A stretch of DNA of 64,000 nucleotides from Gossypium raimondii (lineage: Eukaryota; Streptophyta; Magnoliopsida; Malvales; Malvaceae): positions 47,099,192 through 47,163,191 of the forward strand of contig NC_068566.1 in assembly GCF_025698545.1 (NCBI RefSeq). The letters run 5' to 3'. Below, one piece after another: positions 35,352 through 47,661 of this stretch (the first letter of the stretch is position 1; each line of letters starts with the position of its first letter). A program made the translations under genes and the position numbers. The notes under the pieces are model-generated. The model had not been told where the DNA came from, did no database searches, and saw only the letters and a program-made list of their open reading frames with translations.

Positions 35352-38143
35352 TGTAACACCCCAATATTTTAATTTTTGATTTCGTGTATGTGTAACACAC
35401 AATGTTTATCTGCTTCAGTGGTTATGTGTTCTAGGTGGGTGTGAGATGTCCCAAGTTTAAGCCTTACTTTGGCAAATTTTGGTATTTTTATAAATAAAGC
35501 CTTAACCTTGTGCAAAGGGCTTAAGTTTAATTGTTGGTAAGTTTATATCAGAATGGGTTTGTCGCTCTGCTGGTTAAGTTGAATGTTGAAGGTTCTGTGT
35601 TCAATTATCGATGATGGCGTGGAGACAGTATTTTTGCTCTAATTTTGGCTAAGAGTTGTGTTGGGGCAAAATTCTGAGTAGTTGTGTTTTAGTATGTTAA
35701 TAGGGAGTGATTTTAGGAGATAATTGGGGAGAGGTTATCAGAAAATAATCTGATTATCTTTTTTGTTGAAAAAAATAGAGTTTCAGTTTTCTCTCCAATT
35801 CTCCATACTTTTTCTGACGTTTTCTTCTCCTTCTTCTTTTTTTGCTCTCCTCTGCCGATTCTTTCCCCTAGTTGCTGCCGAAATTTCCATTATTTTTTTC
35901 TTTTTCGTTTCTTTTTTTCCAATTGATTTGGTTGTTCATCGTTGGTTGCGAGTGTTCGGTAAATAACGATTTTGGCTATTGTTAATCGTTCTTGGTTAAT
36001 CTCTAAAAAGGGGATTCCTTTTTTGTGTTTAAGAGTTAATCAAGGGATTGGTGGTTTTGAATCGACGCTGTGATTGTGCAAAATTGTGGTTACTCAAGCA
36101 AGGTAAGGGTTTTGTTAGGTTTTTAGTTGAGTTCCTTTCGAAATTGGTTGATCAAAAACGAATTAAGTGATTAATTTGGAGATATGTTGGTCGATTTTTA
36201 GGTTTTGGAGGCTTATGAGTGCTTACGCATCAGAAACGATACCAGGTGTGTACCCGAAACACAGAAAACGGGATTCAGCAAAAAGCCAAAATTGCTTGTT
36301 GTCGAGAAATAAGAGAAATAAGATAAAATAATGCGAAAAATTGTAGAGAAAGGAAATAAAGGTGTTATAAACTTGGAAATCAACATTTTACACTAAAATA
36401 GTTTTGGATAACAGCAGTAGTTTAACTTTGAAAAATCATCAAAAATAGTAGAAATTGAGTTCTGAGTTGAATAAAATATGAAATTAAATTTTATTGAGTC
36501 TAGTTTTTCATGGAAGAAATAGTGTAAGCAATAGAATTGTAAATTATGAGATATAATAAATTTTGTGAGACAATGTCGAATGATTTTAGGTTCCCTGTTC
36601 TAACTTTGGAAAATCATCAAAATTATAAAAAAATAATTAGGGCTTAAATTTATATGTTTAAATCCTTAATGATTCTATTTTCAAGAGAAACAAACGGAAA
36701 TATCATCCAAATTCGTACTAAGAGATAAATAATTTTAGTAAGGAAATGTTGAAGCTGTCAAATAGCGAATAGAGATAAATTTGAAGATTTTATTGTACTT
36801 ATTTGATAAACTATAAATTCTAAAAATTTTATGATAGGAGTCTGGTTTCAAAAAATCAAGTGGATCTTAATTTGGAATTATGTATCTCAAGATATAAATA
36901 ATTTAGTGACAATGACTCAAGTAGACAGCTTTGAATGAACATATAAGTAAATAGTGAAAACATATATGAATATTTAGCTAATACAGGTTACATTAAAAAT
37001 GGATCACACGGCCAAGGCCAATTTGGGTCGAGTGGGCCACACGGGTAGATCACATGGGCGTGTGAGACCATTTTTACCGAAATGTTTCTAAGGTTGCACG
37101 GGTCGCCCAAGTCGATTGTGAACCTACTGTAAGATCGGTAACCACTACTTAGACCCCTAAATGTGTGAAATTGACTGAATGATATCTGCACTGAGCATGT
37201 TAATAGCTGAACTGAATATATGTACTGAAATTGCATAATAGCATGTCATATATTTTATGTTGCATTACATCGGGTTGGATTGATTATATTTGGAGGAAGT
37301 GTATTGAAATGCTCTTAAGCCTAATATACTGGCAGCTTAACTGAAAATTACTGTTTTGTGCCGCATTCGGTACTATTTGGAGTGTAGGGATGAGTGGGTT
37401 TGATTAAATCCCCATATGGAGTGTAGGGTTGGACGGAGATTGTGTGTAGAGGCTGGTTGGGTAGGACTTTATTGTTGAACACTGCATGACTGTATATTGA
37501 TACTATGATGGGCTAAGATCCTAACGCATACTGATACTGTGATGGGCTAAGGCCCCACTGCATATTTGATACTGTACTGAGTTAGGCTAAGGCTCAAACT
37601 GTCACTGATACTGAAAAAGGCTTAGGCCCAAGACTGTTCAACTGTGCACTGTGAATATTGATTGTTTGTTTGTTTCTGCGGGATTACACATTGAGTTTAC
37701 GTAAACTCACCCTTTTTGTTTAATGTGCACAGGTAATCCCCAGACTCAGACGGATCGGTGCGACGGAGGACTCAACGGTGACCACAATAATTTTTGGACT
37801 TCATGGTTTTCAATTTACGATTTATGATTTGATTATTATTGATTATTTGGGTTGTAAGTTAAGGACCCTCTGGGACTTTGGTTTTTATTTATTTATTTTA
37901 CTTTATGGATTTATACCTGTTGGTCATAAGAAATTCAGTTTTTAAAAAGTTAAAGTATTTTCTAAACACATGATCACTTAGACTGTTTTATTAAAGCTTC
38001 CACATCGAGGGATGTTTCAAAACGAAAGTTTACAAAAGATAATAGCATGGAATGTTTTCATCGTAACAATGAGGTTTCAAAAACACTATCGTGTGACATT
38101 GTCAGATACGACCATAATGTCTAGGCCGGGTTTGGGTGTTACA
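35352..38143. mobile_element. Solo LTR, ~2.8 kb, probably of a gypsy element
   Basis: It starts TGTAACACCC and ends GGGTGTTACA, a 10-bp inverted end, flanked by AATAA on both sides (35347-35351 and 38144-38148). The uninterrupted site is visible in the related copy E near 31550. No gag or pol is present, as expected after recombination between two LTRs. The length and the TGTAACACCC start fit the long LTRs of plant Del/Tekay-type gypsy elements, which is family knowledge rather than a search result. GGGCTAAGGCCC-like repeats occur near 37510-37620. Confidence 0.8.
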
Positions 38144-38333
38144 AATAAGAAGCTTTACGACTTCAAAGAGTGTTCTGTTTTAGAGGCCGAACTTTGAGGG
38201 GTGTATGATAGTTGAGGAATTGCCAAGAGGTTGTTATTCACCACGATACTATGCTTAAAGCAACTAGAGATATTTTACAGAAGTTGAAGTCGTCTATGCG
38301 TAGAGAGAAGGTAAATGGCTAGCTGATGCAAGT

Positions 38334-38780
38334 GTCACGGGTCCCAGTTCAAAGCTAGTGACCATCGCACCAAATGTATCCAATGGAGGTCTATTGGTTA
38401 GAAGGGGATCATTTGGCCCACAAGAACTGACTCAATTCAATAATCTGTTGGAGAAACCTGTCAGATTGAAGCTTGAGTGGCCCAATGATTAAGATATGAC
38501 AACATAGACTATCTTGTTAAATATTGCAACTAATATTAGAAGATTGATAGGAATCATATAATGTGAAGATTAGATTAGATTAGATTTGATATGGTATATC
38601 TTGTAAATCTCATGATTTAAGGGATAAGATTAATCTTGTCCGTCGATTTTGGGGGAGTATAACTATAAATAGAGAGTCTTCCCCTCACTTGTGGTGGTTA
38701 GGCTGACTTAGGGGAATTTGGAGCAAATGGATCGCTTAAAGTCACATGGATTACGAGATGAAAGATCTAGCCCCATGACA
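38334..38780. mobile_element. LTR-like solo element, 447 bp
   Basis: It starts TGTCACGGG and ends CCATGACA with inverted TGTCA/TGACA ends, flanked by CAAG (38330-38333 and 38781-38784). A TATA-like phrase (ACTATAAATAGAG) near 38662-38674 fits an LTR promoter. The target duplication is only 4 bp, so the call is less certain than for the larger solo LTR. Confidence 0.6.
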
Positions 38781-38830
38781 CAAGGATTGACTTTGCCAAG
38801 AATGGCGGTGTTAGAGTTGCATCCGTCATT

Positions 38831-39540
38831 GAAAATGTGTATATGTGTTTAGGGTTTATATTTGAACAAAATTTCTTTTAGTGAATTACAATAACAAGGA
38901 AAAACCTTTACAACAAATGTGACTAACGCGACTTGAACTCATACTACACTTGGAACGGTGAACACCCTTAACCATCAGGCCATCACATGGAGTTCTATTC
39001 GAACAAATTTTGATTCAATCATACTTTTATAATTGCTTAATTGGATAATTCAATAAGCTAATCTCGTAATTTGAGACTATATGAGTTTAGGGTTCATATT
39101 TGAGCAAACTTCAATTTAATTGTAATTGTAATTGAATTTAATTGACTATGTTCGTAATTTGAGATGTATACACAAGTTTATAAACTTTATATTTGTATAA
39201 AGTCTAGTTCAATTCAAATGTAATATTTGTACGGTTAAATTAACCACATTTGTAATTCAATATGTGTATACAAGTATAAGTTTAGTAAAAGTACTACGAA
39301 AGTTTTGCATTTAAGGGTTGGACGGATTATATTTCAATTTATTTACTAAAAAAGAATAATTAGTTAATTAATAATTTAAGTTTATCATATTAAATTATTA
39401 TTATTTATTTTGCTTTAATTTTTTTAAATATATATTGATTCAAATTTATGTGTTTTAATATAATAATAAAATTTTAATTTGACATGTTTAATTTTTTAGT
39501 CAAAATTCACTCGATTGAGTTTATTTTTAATCAAAATAAG
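38831..39540. other. Spacer upstream of copy G, no gene seen
   Basis: AT-rich. It has no palindrome like those upstream of copies A and D and no clear TATA box. Similarity to the other loci starts abruptly at about 39545, so copy G appears to have acquired a different upstream region. Confidence 0.5.
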
Positions 39541-39542
39541 AT

Positions 39543-42500
39543 ATGAACAAGTCTCTACTCTGCAACTGTACACAATATTAACCTCCATCGATGGAATCGA
39601 GTTTGGTCTTTATTTTATGTATGAACTTTCTTTTCATTTTCTTCTAAATCATTAAGGGGAGGGTTTGACTTCGCTTGTTTCCTGGATAGCTGCAATTTCT
39701 TCTTCTCCTTAAACATTTTTTTTACATTCTCTGTAAGCAAATTTTGAACTTCTCCTTATTCTAATCCAACATTAATAAACAGACAGAAATGATCTTAGTT
39801 TTGATATTCAGATTTTTATCATCTTTTTATATCATTTTTCTTGATTTTCAGATTGTACTTCGCTCAAGGAATACATGGGGGATTTCATTGAAGTGGAATC
39901 AGATAAAGATAAACGCAGTCGTAAAAGAGTCAAGGTACCTTTTCATTTTCTTTTCTTTTTCCGACTAATTTCTTTATAGTTTAGGGTTTATTTAACAATA
40001 GTTCCAATTTTTTGGTTACTCTCCATATATGCAGGAGTGTCATGAGCTGGTGGCAGACTTGATACGGATGATATTGGATGAGGATGACAAATATCGAACC
40101 GCTGTGAGACTTTTCCTCTCTTTTTATAATTTGTTTTAGGGTAAACTATACCAGACTCTGTTTAACATGCCAATCCTGCAATTTCTGACTCTTTTTTTCC
40201 CCAAATACCAGAATTGTGGCTAACTTTTTACAAGATTGAGCTAAATGTGGAACAAAAAAAAAACTGAGGTGCAAGTTGGTCCTCTGTCGAGTGAAGTGGG
40301 AAATAGGCAAAGTAGGCATTAAAGCTGACATGGTCTGCATTAAATCCTTGGGGTTGAAGAGGGAATGTTGTGTGTGTTTTTCCTTTTTGAATACTAGGAA
40401 TCTTGTGTTCGAGCAAAGAAGAAAAGAGTAGTATAGGATTTTAAGGCAGTAGTCATGGACTATCATCTTATGGTCCTAATGTAGTTTTTCTTCTTTTCTT
40501 CCTTGTTTCTGCATAAAAAAATATTATATATATACATAATATTAGGTGGAATATTGAGTCCAAATTTTAATCTACTTGGCCGTATCAATATTGCGTAAAT
40601 ATTTCATTAGGCACATAAACAGATGAGTGGTTACAACAAATATTCGAAATCAAATTATTATTGAGATGGATGAACACTCGATCAATAATCACAATTTGGG
40701 TTGAAAGAAAATTCAATTTTGATACAACTAAGATTTGAATCAAACTATTCTTGAGAAGGATGAATATCCGGCCAATAGGTTACACGGTACATGTGTAGTT
40801 TATTTATTTTTCTAATTTAGTAATTTTTTTTAATGCAGAGGAAATGGGAAGAAAAGCAAGCGATAGTAGTGGAAGCGATGAATCGGCTTCACGAGCCACA
40901 AGTCTTACTGCAATGGTCGAGAAAATTGCAGCCAAGGATTGTCGAAAATGCCAGTTCCAGTCTTAGCGTCAACAATGCATTTCAAGAGCTGCCTTCATTT
41001 TTTAACCAGCCAACAAACCCAGTTCAGGACTTCGATTGTGTGGATGACCTTCCTGACTCAATCTCACTCATAGGTACTATTTTTAGGAGGTAATAGGTGT
41101 TGATTAATCATTTAAATTAAAATTTGGTATCTGCTTTCTTTTTATTTCAGTTAAAGCATTGCAAAAGGAAATAAAGGTGCAGGGACAGGCTATTGTGGAC
41201 CAAACAGGGCAATTAATCTCAGAGGATAAGGTTTTTAACATGGTGACAAAAGTTCTATGCAGAGTTTTGGCTTCTTATTTAGCAATGCTGCAGCTTACAA
41301 ATCGTGTTAGTATTCAAGATCTTGTGCAAATGGAAGATCAACCTTTCATATTCCACTTTCCTCTAACCCCTGACTGTAGCAGATGTGCTAAGATTCACAT
41401 CAACCTACAGGTAAAAATTTTGAGTAGAACCACCCAATTTTTCTTTAGTATTTTAATCAATGGAGCATTAGACTTTACTTTTATCATGAAAATTATCACT
41501 CCGTAACTTAGTATAGTATAATATCCATATCATCAAGTTAGATGAAAAGTAGTAGCCGCATGATCTTTCTTTTGTTCTCGTATTATTGAATTTATAGAGA
41601 TGATGTGGTAAGTTTATTTAGAACAGTCTTGATGAGGTGTACATATAATAACTTGTTTTCTTGTCTCTCATGTTCCCACTTTGTCACTAATCTTTACTCT
41701 GTAGTCTGCATATTGAAAATGTACATGACCCCTCAAGACAAACAAGTAATGATAATGAATTTAGCCCTAGCTTTGTTTGATTGATTCGACTTGTTTGTAA
41801 GAGATCAAATCAAAACAAGCTATATTAGACCAACACTCGCACACAAACAAATCCTGGGTAGGAAAGCTGTCAATTTCTAATTTTGTGTATTGCTGTGTAT
41901 CTTTCTCCTTATTTACAGGGTTATCATGAGGTCCACCTGGTAGGGTTTGGCATATATATATATATATATATTTAATTCAAGTTGCTTATTTTTTTTGGAT
42001 CACATCTTATTCTCTTCTGCATATAGGATCTTCGATTACTGCCGTTATTTGAATTGGAAAACTATGATGCCAGAGAAAATCAAGACAATACGAAGCTGTC
42101 ACATGAGAACATCTCTACTGTCCAAGGGTATACAACATTTATGGACGCAATGCTAATGTGCTCATGAGAAATTTCAAAAGCACCCTCACACTGATAACAA
42201 CTTTTTTATTTAGGCATGCAGATTTTCAGACCATCCTTACAAACTCCCTAGCTGAAGCTGACCATAAAATAGAAAGTAACCCAGAGATGCTCGAGCTAAA
42301 AAACATCATAAATATGGAGGTAATGGTGCAAAACATGAGGAATAACTTGGCGAAGGCTCGTGAAATGAAGAAATTAGAAGAAGAGATAAAGAAGAACAAA
42401 ACTAATATTAGGGAAGGCGAACTGAAGGTGGAGAAGGGAGAAGCTGATTTAAAAGAAAACAAACTGAAGGTGGAGAAGGGTGAAGCTGAGTTAAAAGAAA

Positions 42501-42589
42501 ACCAACTGAAGCTAGAGAAGGACAAAGCTGAGTTAGAAGAAAACCTACTGAAGCTAGCGGGATTGCAGAAGAAACCACGGCTTGCGTAA
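39543..42589 (+). CDS. CC-family copy G: intact multi-exon gene, unknown function
   Basis: Predicted exons: 39543-39567, 39852-39934, 40035-40103, 40839-41073, 41151-41410, 41919-41939, 42027-42127 and 42214-42589. All seven introns have GT and AG and all phases agree, giving 389 residues; starting at the ATG used for the other copies (39875) gives 373. Residues 26-36 form a basic cluster (DKRSRKRVK) that could be a nuclear signal. Residues 60-224 form an alpha-helical region conserved in the family, with the motif FIFHFPLTPDCSRCAKI. Residues 335-376 are three 14-residue charged repeats (such as LKVEKGEADLKENK), a likely coiled coil, and the end is QKKPRLA. No signal peptide or membrane segment is seen. 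The gene lies tail-to-tail with H. I do not recognise a characterised family; a distant link to PEARLI4-like proteins is a guess. Confidence 0.75.
42128..42213 (+). other. 86-bp intron of copy G whose counterpart is coding in copy H
   Basis: Bounded by CAAGG/GTATAC and TTTATTTAG/GCATG. Without splicing, the frame meets TGA after CTAATGTGCTCA. Splicing joins phase 2 to phase 1 and keeps the coiled-coil frame. The homologous segment of copy H is continuous coding sequence (GYEVYQRNADALNKIF). Confidence 0.65.
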
Positions 42590-42610
42590 TTTGCTTTTCT
42601 GAAATACTTT

Positions 42611-42927
42611 CTCAATGGTTTATTGAGGATGTTGATGAACTGAAGATACAAACAGTATGTGTTTGTGTGATGGTTTTGTGTTTGAATCTCAATGGTTTAT
42701 TGGGATGTTTATGAACTGAAGATACAGACAGTCTGTGTTTGTGTGATGGTTTTGTGTTTGGATCTCAATGGTTTATTAGGATGTTTATGAACTGAAGATA
42801 GAGACAGTATGCATTTGTGTGATGGTTTTGTGTTTGAATCTCAATGGTTTATTGGGATGTTTATGAACTGAAGATACAGACACTATGTGTTTATGTGATG
42901 GTTTTGTGTTTGAATCTCAATGGTCTA
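42611..42927 (+). repeat. 76-bp minisatellite after the stop of copy G, ~4 units
   Basis: Units begin CTCAATGGTTTATTG at 42611, 42688, 42764, 42840 and (partial) 42916. They include GTGTTTGTGTGATGGTTTTG, a TG-rich stretch of the kind found near plant poly(A) signals. The array is probably transcribed as 3' UTR. Confidence 0.85.
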
Positions 42928-44280
42928 ACTGAGATTTTTTTTATTAGGTTCGAAAAATGGATTTAGATAAAAGATTAGTCCAGTTTAAAATATGAGTCGG
43001 GCTCGGGCTTAAAAATTCATGGCTCAAGCCATTTTCTAATTTTCTAATATATTATATTATGCTATTTTTATATATTACGTAAATTTTATGGAAGATAAAT
43101 ATGTAGTAATATATATAATATTATAATGTAAACATTAAAAAATATTAAGATGTCTATATAAAATTTTAATAAATAGAAAACTATATAAATCTATTATATA
43201 TTAAAATAAAAATAATATAAATATTTTCTTAAAAAATTAGTTAACTATTTATAAATATGAGCGATTTCAATAAAATTTTAAATTTATATTTTAGGCCAAG
43301 CGGACTTGAACAAACATAAAGTGTGTTGATATTACACTTAAATCCGAATAACTTAACTCATATCATCTTTAAATGCAAATGAGTTATACCTTATTCTCAT
43401 TTTGATATTCAAAAGATTTTTTTAATTTAAGGTACTTAAATTATTATTTTATCTCTTCTTATCTGAATATATATATTATATCTAATGAAAACATGCCACA
43501 TAGTATGTTTTTATTGGTTGATATTATTTTTAATTGTGAAAAATAATAGTTTTCTGACCAAATATTTTTAATATATATATATATACACACACTAAACTAG
43601 GAATTAAATTATATACCAGTATAATATCATTTTACATTTTTTATATTTATTTTTAAAATAATTGCATTTATTTATTTTTAAATGTTATAATTAAAATTTT
43701 ATACATATATTAGATTACGACACACCCACAATGCAAGTGAAAAATTATATAATATATATTTATTAAAATTCATATAAAAACAAATGAAACTTTGGTTGAA
43801 ACAGTAAAATTAAATGTTTGAAAATAAATTAAGCATCAATTAAAATGGTAAAAATAAATGTTTAATATTCAAATAATGTCTTAGGTTCAAATCTCACTAT
43901 GTCTGATTTTTATTTATTTATAAAAATACAAAAGATAAAAAAACTTCATAATAATATAAATTATTATATAAAATGAAAATTTTTTTTTCATTTCTTGATT
44001 GAATTAATATAGATTGAATCGTGACACTAAATTAAAGGTATAAACAATTGTATCGAATTATTATGTAAAATAAAAGTACGCTTGAATTATGTTTTGCTAA
44101 TTAAGTAAAATAATGGTCGAGTCTTGATCCAACTGATAGCATAGTCCTGTGCAATCTGGGTTAAACAACTATCCCACGCAATTATCAAAAATGTGAACAG
44201 CCATATAATCTATCAATAAAGTACTGAAATTTTAACCACAAATATCAACTGTAAAAAATACCAAAAACAAAACAACTTTT
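42928..44280. other. AT-rich spacer between convergent genes G and H
   Basis: No gene. 42985-43770 is repeated at 51602-52385 with small differences, including a copy of the repeat seen at 2811. TA microsatellites occur near 43570-43590. Confidence 0.6.
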
Positions 44281-44410
44281 AAATACCAAAAGTATCAAAC
44301 ACAAGCGCTCACACAAAAGCATACACTACTAGCAGTTCATCAACATTCCAATTAACCAATAAAAAACTTCTTGACTGCTATTACTTGAACGACATAACTG
44401 GAAGCAGCAA

Positions 44411-47400
44411 CTACTCTAGCCGTTGTTTCTTCTTTAATTTGGCCAACTCTAGAATGGATTCTTGGATAGCTTCTTCCAATCTCTTTATCTTTGTTTGATT
44501 CTCCAATGTTTCACGTAGCCATGAAAGTTCCAAACCAGTGACCTCCATGTCTTTCACCCTTACCAAAATATCATCAATCTCAGTTAGCTCAAGCTTACCA
44601 AGACTGCTTTCTAATTTCAAGTAAATTTCAGCGAGAGCATTCATAATGTTGCTTTGAAACACTCGATCTTTCAATTGAAATTGGTCAGCAAAGTGAGCAT
44701 GGTTTTGAAATATTTTGTTGAGCGCATCAGCATTGCGTTGATAAACCTCGTATCCTTTGATGACGACAGCTGTGACATCAAAGGTAATTAAAGATCCTGT
44801 CTTTATATATTAATTCAAAGAAAAAATAAATTCATTAAATAGTAGCTTGCAGCCTTTACTTGAAATCAAATTATCGAGCCAACTTTCCAAGGGCGAATCA
44901 GTCTGAAGCTCTTCAATGTCGAATGAGTCCCCCAAAGCACCCATAGGGTTAGAAGATTCAGGATTCAAATGAGCTGGAGGAATCTATAAGCAAAAGAGAA
45001 CCAGAAATTGGTCCAAAAATAAGCAGATAAAATCAAAAGCTTTGCAACGTTATAACACAACAAATAAGGAGAAAAGTAAACAGCATTACGCACAGAATTA
45101 GTAACTGACAGCTTTCCTAGTCAGGATTTCTTTTTTGTGTGTTTCTACCTGATATTTCTTGTTTCAGTTTAGTTTCTTACCATAAATGTGGCATCAACTA
45201 GACAGTCCTGAAATAACTATTTGAAGTTTGAGTGTTCATGTCTTAAGGTATAATATTAAAGTTTTGGATTCAAGCTGGTACCTTAACCAGAATGCACAGT
45301 AGCAGGATAGCATTTTCTCTACAACTACATGTAACCAAGAGAATTAATGAAGAAATTAAACAAAAATGAATGGTGATGTATAGTTTGCAAAAGATAAAAT
45401 AGACAGCTCATTAAAGGAATGACAAGTTCTACATACATGGCAGCAGGAATAAGTGAGAAGAGCTAAAAACTTAATTGGTCGACGAGTATTGTTATAACTG
45501 AATATTAAACTTCATCTTTGCATCATTCATTAAAATGATAGACAATAAGTTAATGCACAATAAATGCTTGCATTTTCAGGTCATAATTTGCTCTGTTAAA
45601 CTCAAAATTCAATCCTTACCATCTTTTGGTCGCTTTGCATTTTCAATGTTAATGTCTCTAGTCTTCCTCCCACATATTTTATGGCAAATTTCATTTCCTC
45701 AGCTTGTTTCTCTTCATCAATCATCTACATTCGAAATATATAAAGATGAGTAGCAAAGTGAAACAGAGAACAGAACAACAGAGGCAGACAAGTTACTAGA
45801 TGTTCGCCTCTTTAAGATTGTTCTAACAAATTACTAAGACAGAAATGATATGGCAACCTTAATAAGTCTACTCCTTATTTAACCTGATAATAAACCATTT
45901 AGCAGGACTCATGTTTGCTACAATTACAATTTTTTTCTTCTACAAAAGGGTTTTCATGATAAATGTAAAATCTAATACTCCATTGATTAAAAGAGGACAT
46001 CCTAACACTTCTTTTGCTATAAATAATCCCTGCATGTAAACTTCAAATCATACAGTAGACTTATAATTCCTACCTGTAAGTGTTCATTGTGATAGGTATA
46101 TTATATTTTTAAAAGATTATTCCGAATTTGAGAATTTTAGTTACCTTCAGCATTTGGTTCTACTCTTGTTCTAGTAAATAAAGAAAAGAAAATCATAAAT
46201 GAGAAAAACTATATGTAGGTAGATAAAATTCGTAAATTAGTGATATTTAGAAAGTATCTACACAAACCATAATTTATCACATTCAAAGTCCAAGTTGGAT
46301 CTCAAAGCTATTACCTTTGAGCCAGGAAAGTGGAGTGCGAATTGTTCATCTTCTATTTGCACGAAAGGTCCTTGAATAGAATTTGCAGAGTCCACAATAT
46401 CATACATCTTTGCACAACAAGACTTGAGCACATTACTTAGCATACCCGAGACCTTGCAAAAAGTCTTTGCCTCCGTCATTGATTGCGCCTTTTGGTCACA
46501 AATGGCATTTGCCTGGACATGCAAAATATAAAGTTAATAATGTTTGATCTAAAGGAAAAGCATAATGAAAGAAAGGAAACAGAGTTACAAAGCAATCGGT
46601 ATTGCCTGTACAAGGTGCTCTTTAAGTGATTGTAGCTCCTTCTTTATCAAGTATACTACTGTTTGATCTAAAAATATAAAGAAAACAAACAAGAAATAAT
46701 AAAATATTAATGTAGATGATTAATCAACACGTAATATCTCTTCAAAGATCATACCTAAGCCATTAATCTCATTTGTATGGTCTTGGTTTGGAACTGAATT
46801 TTCTGATTGGTTCAATACTGATTCAATCAATTGGAATGCCTCTTTCACTTTCGTATTTTGACTAATACTCTCCTTCATCATCTCTTTCAACATTTTAAAT
46901 CCAAATTGCGGGTCTTTGAGTTGCTCAATTGCCTTTACTACTTTCATTACTTTTAACTCCCATGAGGTCTAAATAATAAATTTAAGAAAGATATGTAATA
47001 AGAATTTGCCTAAAACATGTGGTCTGCATAACAAAATTTCATAGAGTTGAAAAGAAAACATTACCGTAGTTGAAATACTCTCATCACCCAATATTATACG
47101 TAACAGCTTTACCACTTCAGTCCAGCAACTCTGCACATAGAGTTGGAAAAAACTCAACCATTAAAAGAAAATAAAGAACTAAGTACTCTTCGTTCGGAGC
47201 TGAATTTTTTTACAGCTTTAGAAACGATTCAACCTCTTGCAAGGCATTTTTGCTCATCATATCCTCCAGCTGCGTAAATGCCTCTTGTATTTTCACTTTT
47301 TTCTCCTTCCACAACCGCTGCATAATAAATTTAGAAGGGAATGTTACTTAAAAAATCATCAAAAACGAATTGTAATAATAAATTTAAATTTATTGAAAAG

Positions 47401-47661
47401 AATTAAAAAAAAAAAAAACTATAAAGCAGAGAGAAAACTTTACTATATTTGAAATACTGTCATCACGCAGTATCATACATAACACCTTGACCACTTCATC
47501 CCAGCAATCCTGCATACGGTGGAGAAAAAACAGGTAAAGTGTTAAGTAGTCAATTATGAGAAAAGAGGAAACTTTTTCAAAAAAAGAAAATTTACATTCT
47601 TCCTCCCACGATGATTAAAACTTCTTTGACATTTTGGTTGTTCACTGCCATTAGCCTCCAT
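44411..47661 (-). CDS. CC-family copy H: intact, diverged multi-exon gene, unknown function
   Basis: Predicted coding exons: 47596-47661 (ATG at 47659-47661), 47065-47130, 46755-46968, 46606-46667, 46315-46512, 45620-45724, 44860-44983 and 44411-44769. Phases agree and the product is 397 residues. The intron after 46606 would have a GC donor (ACAG/GCAATA); a GT six bases earlier also keeps frame. Notable parts are a conserved GYEVYQRNADALNKIFQ stretch near 284-300, then GLELSWLRETLENQ and a helical end KLKKKQRLE. H lacks the 14-residue repeats of A, D and G, lacks the short GYHE exon, and has an extra exon (MIDEEKQAEEMKFAIKY) that others lost. The GYEV and SWLR pattern reminds me of PEARLI4-type plant proteins; this is weak inference. 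It is convergent with G. Confidence 0.72.
47189..47509 (-). other. Additional exon 3- and exon 4-like segments in copy H
   Basis: 47444-47509 is a second exon 3 (DCWDEVVKVL, 22 codons, AG and GT present) that could replace or join 47065-47130 in frame. The segment downstream of the acceptor at 47318 is an exon 4-like piece (RLWKEKKVKIQEAF) ending in an early stop near 47212. This looks like a tandem duplication of the exon 3-4 block, with the first exon 4 decayed. Confidence 0.6.

Larger units (their letters stand above)
34331..38830 (+). pseudogene. CC-family copy F: inverted partner of copy E, split by two insertions
   Basis: 34331-35351, 38149-38333 and 38785-38830 match copy E in reverse orientation. 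Exon 4-like segments lie near 34600-34845 and 34930-35200. After the first insertion the LINE tail continues (GAAGCTTTACGACTTCAAAG, matching the reverse complement of 31530-31550). Two LTR-type insertions interrupt it. It has no usable reading frame. Confidence 0.65.

Noticed and set aside
40146..40466. 106-codon minus-strand frame between exons 3 and 4 of G
   Set aside because: It lies in an intron that is also present in copy D, where the frame is not kept. No family motif.
42226..42651. Open frame on the minus strand rich in Ser and Phe (SFSSFSWFSFNSA repeats) across the G last exon
   Set aside because: It is the antisense shadow of the charged coiled-coil repeats of copy G; the plus frame fits the spliced model and the paralogues.
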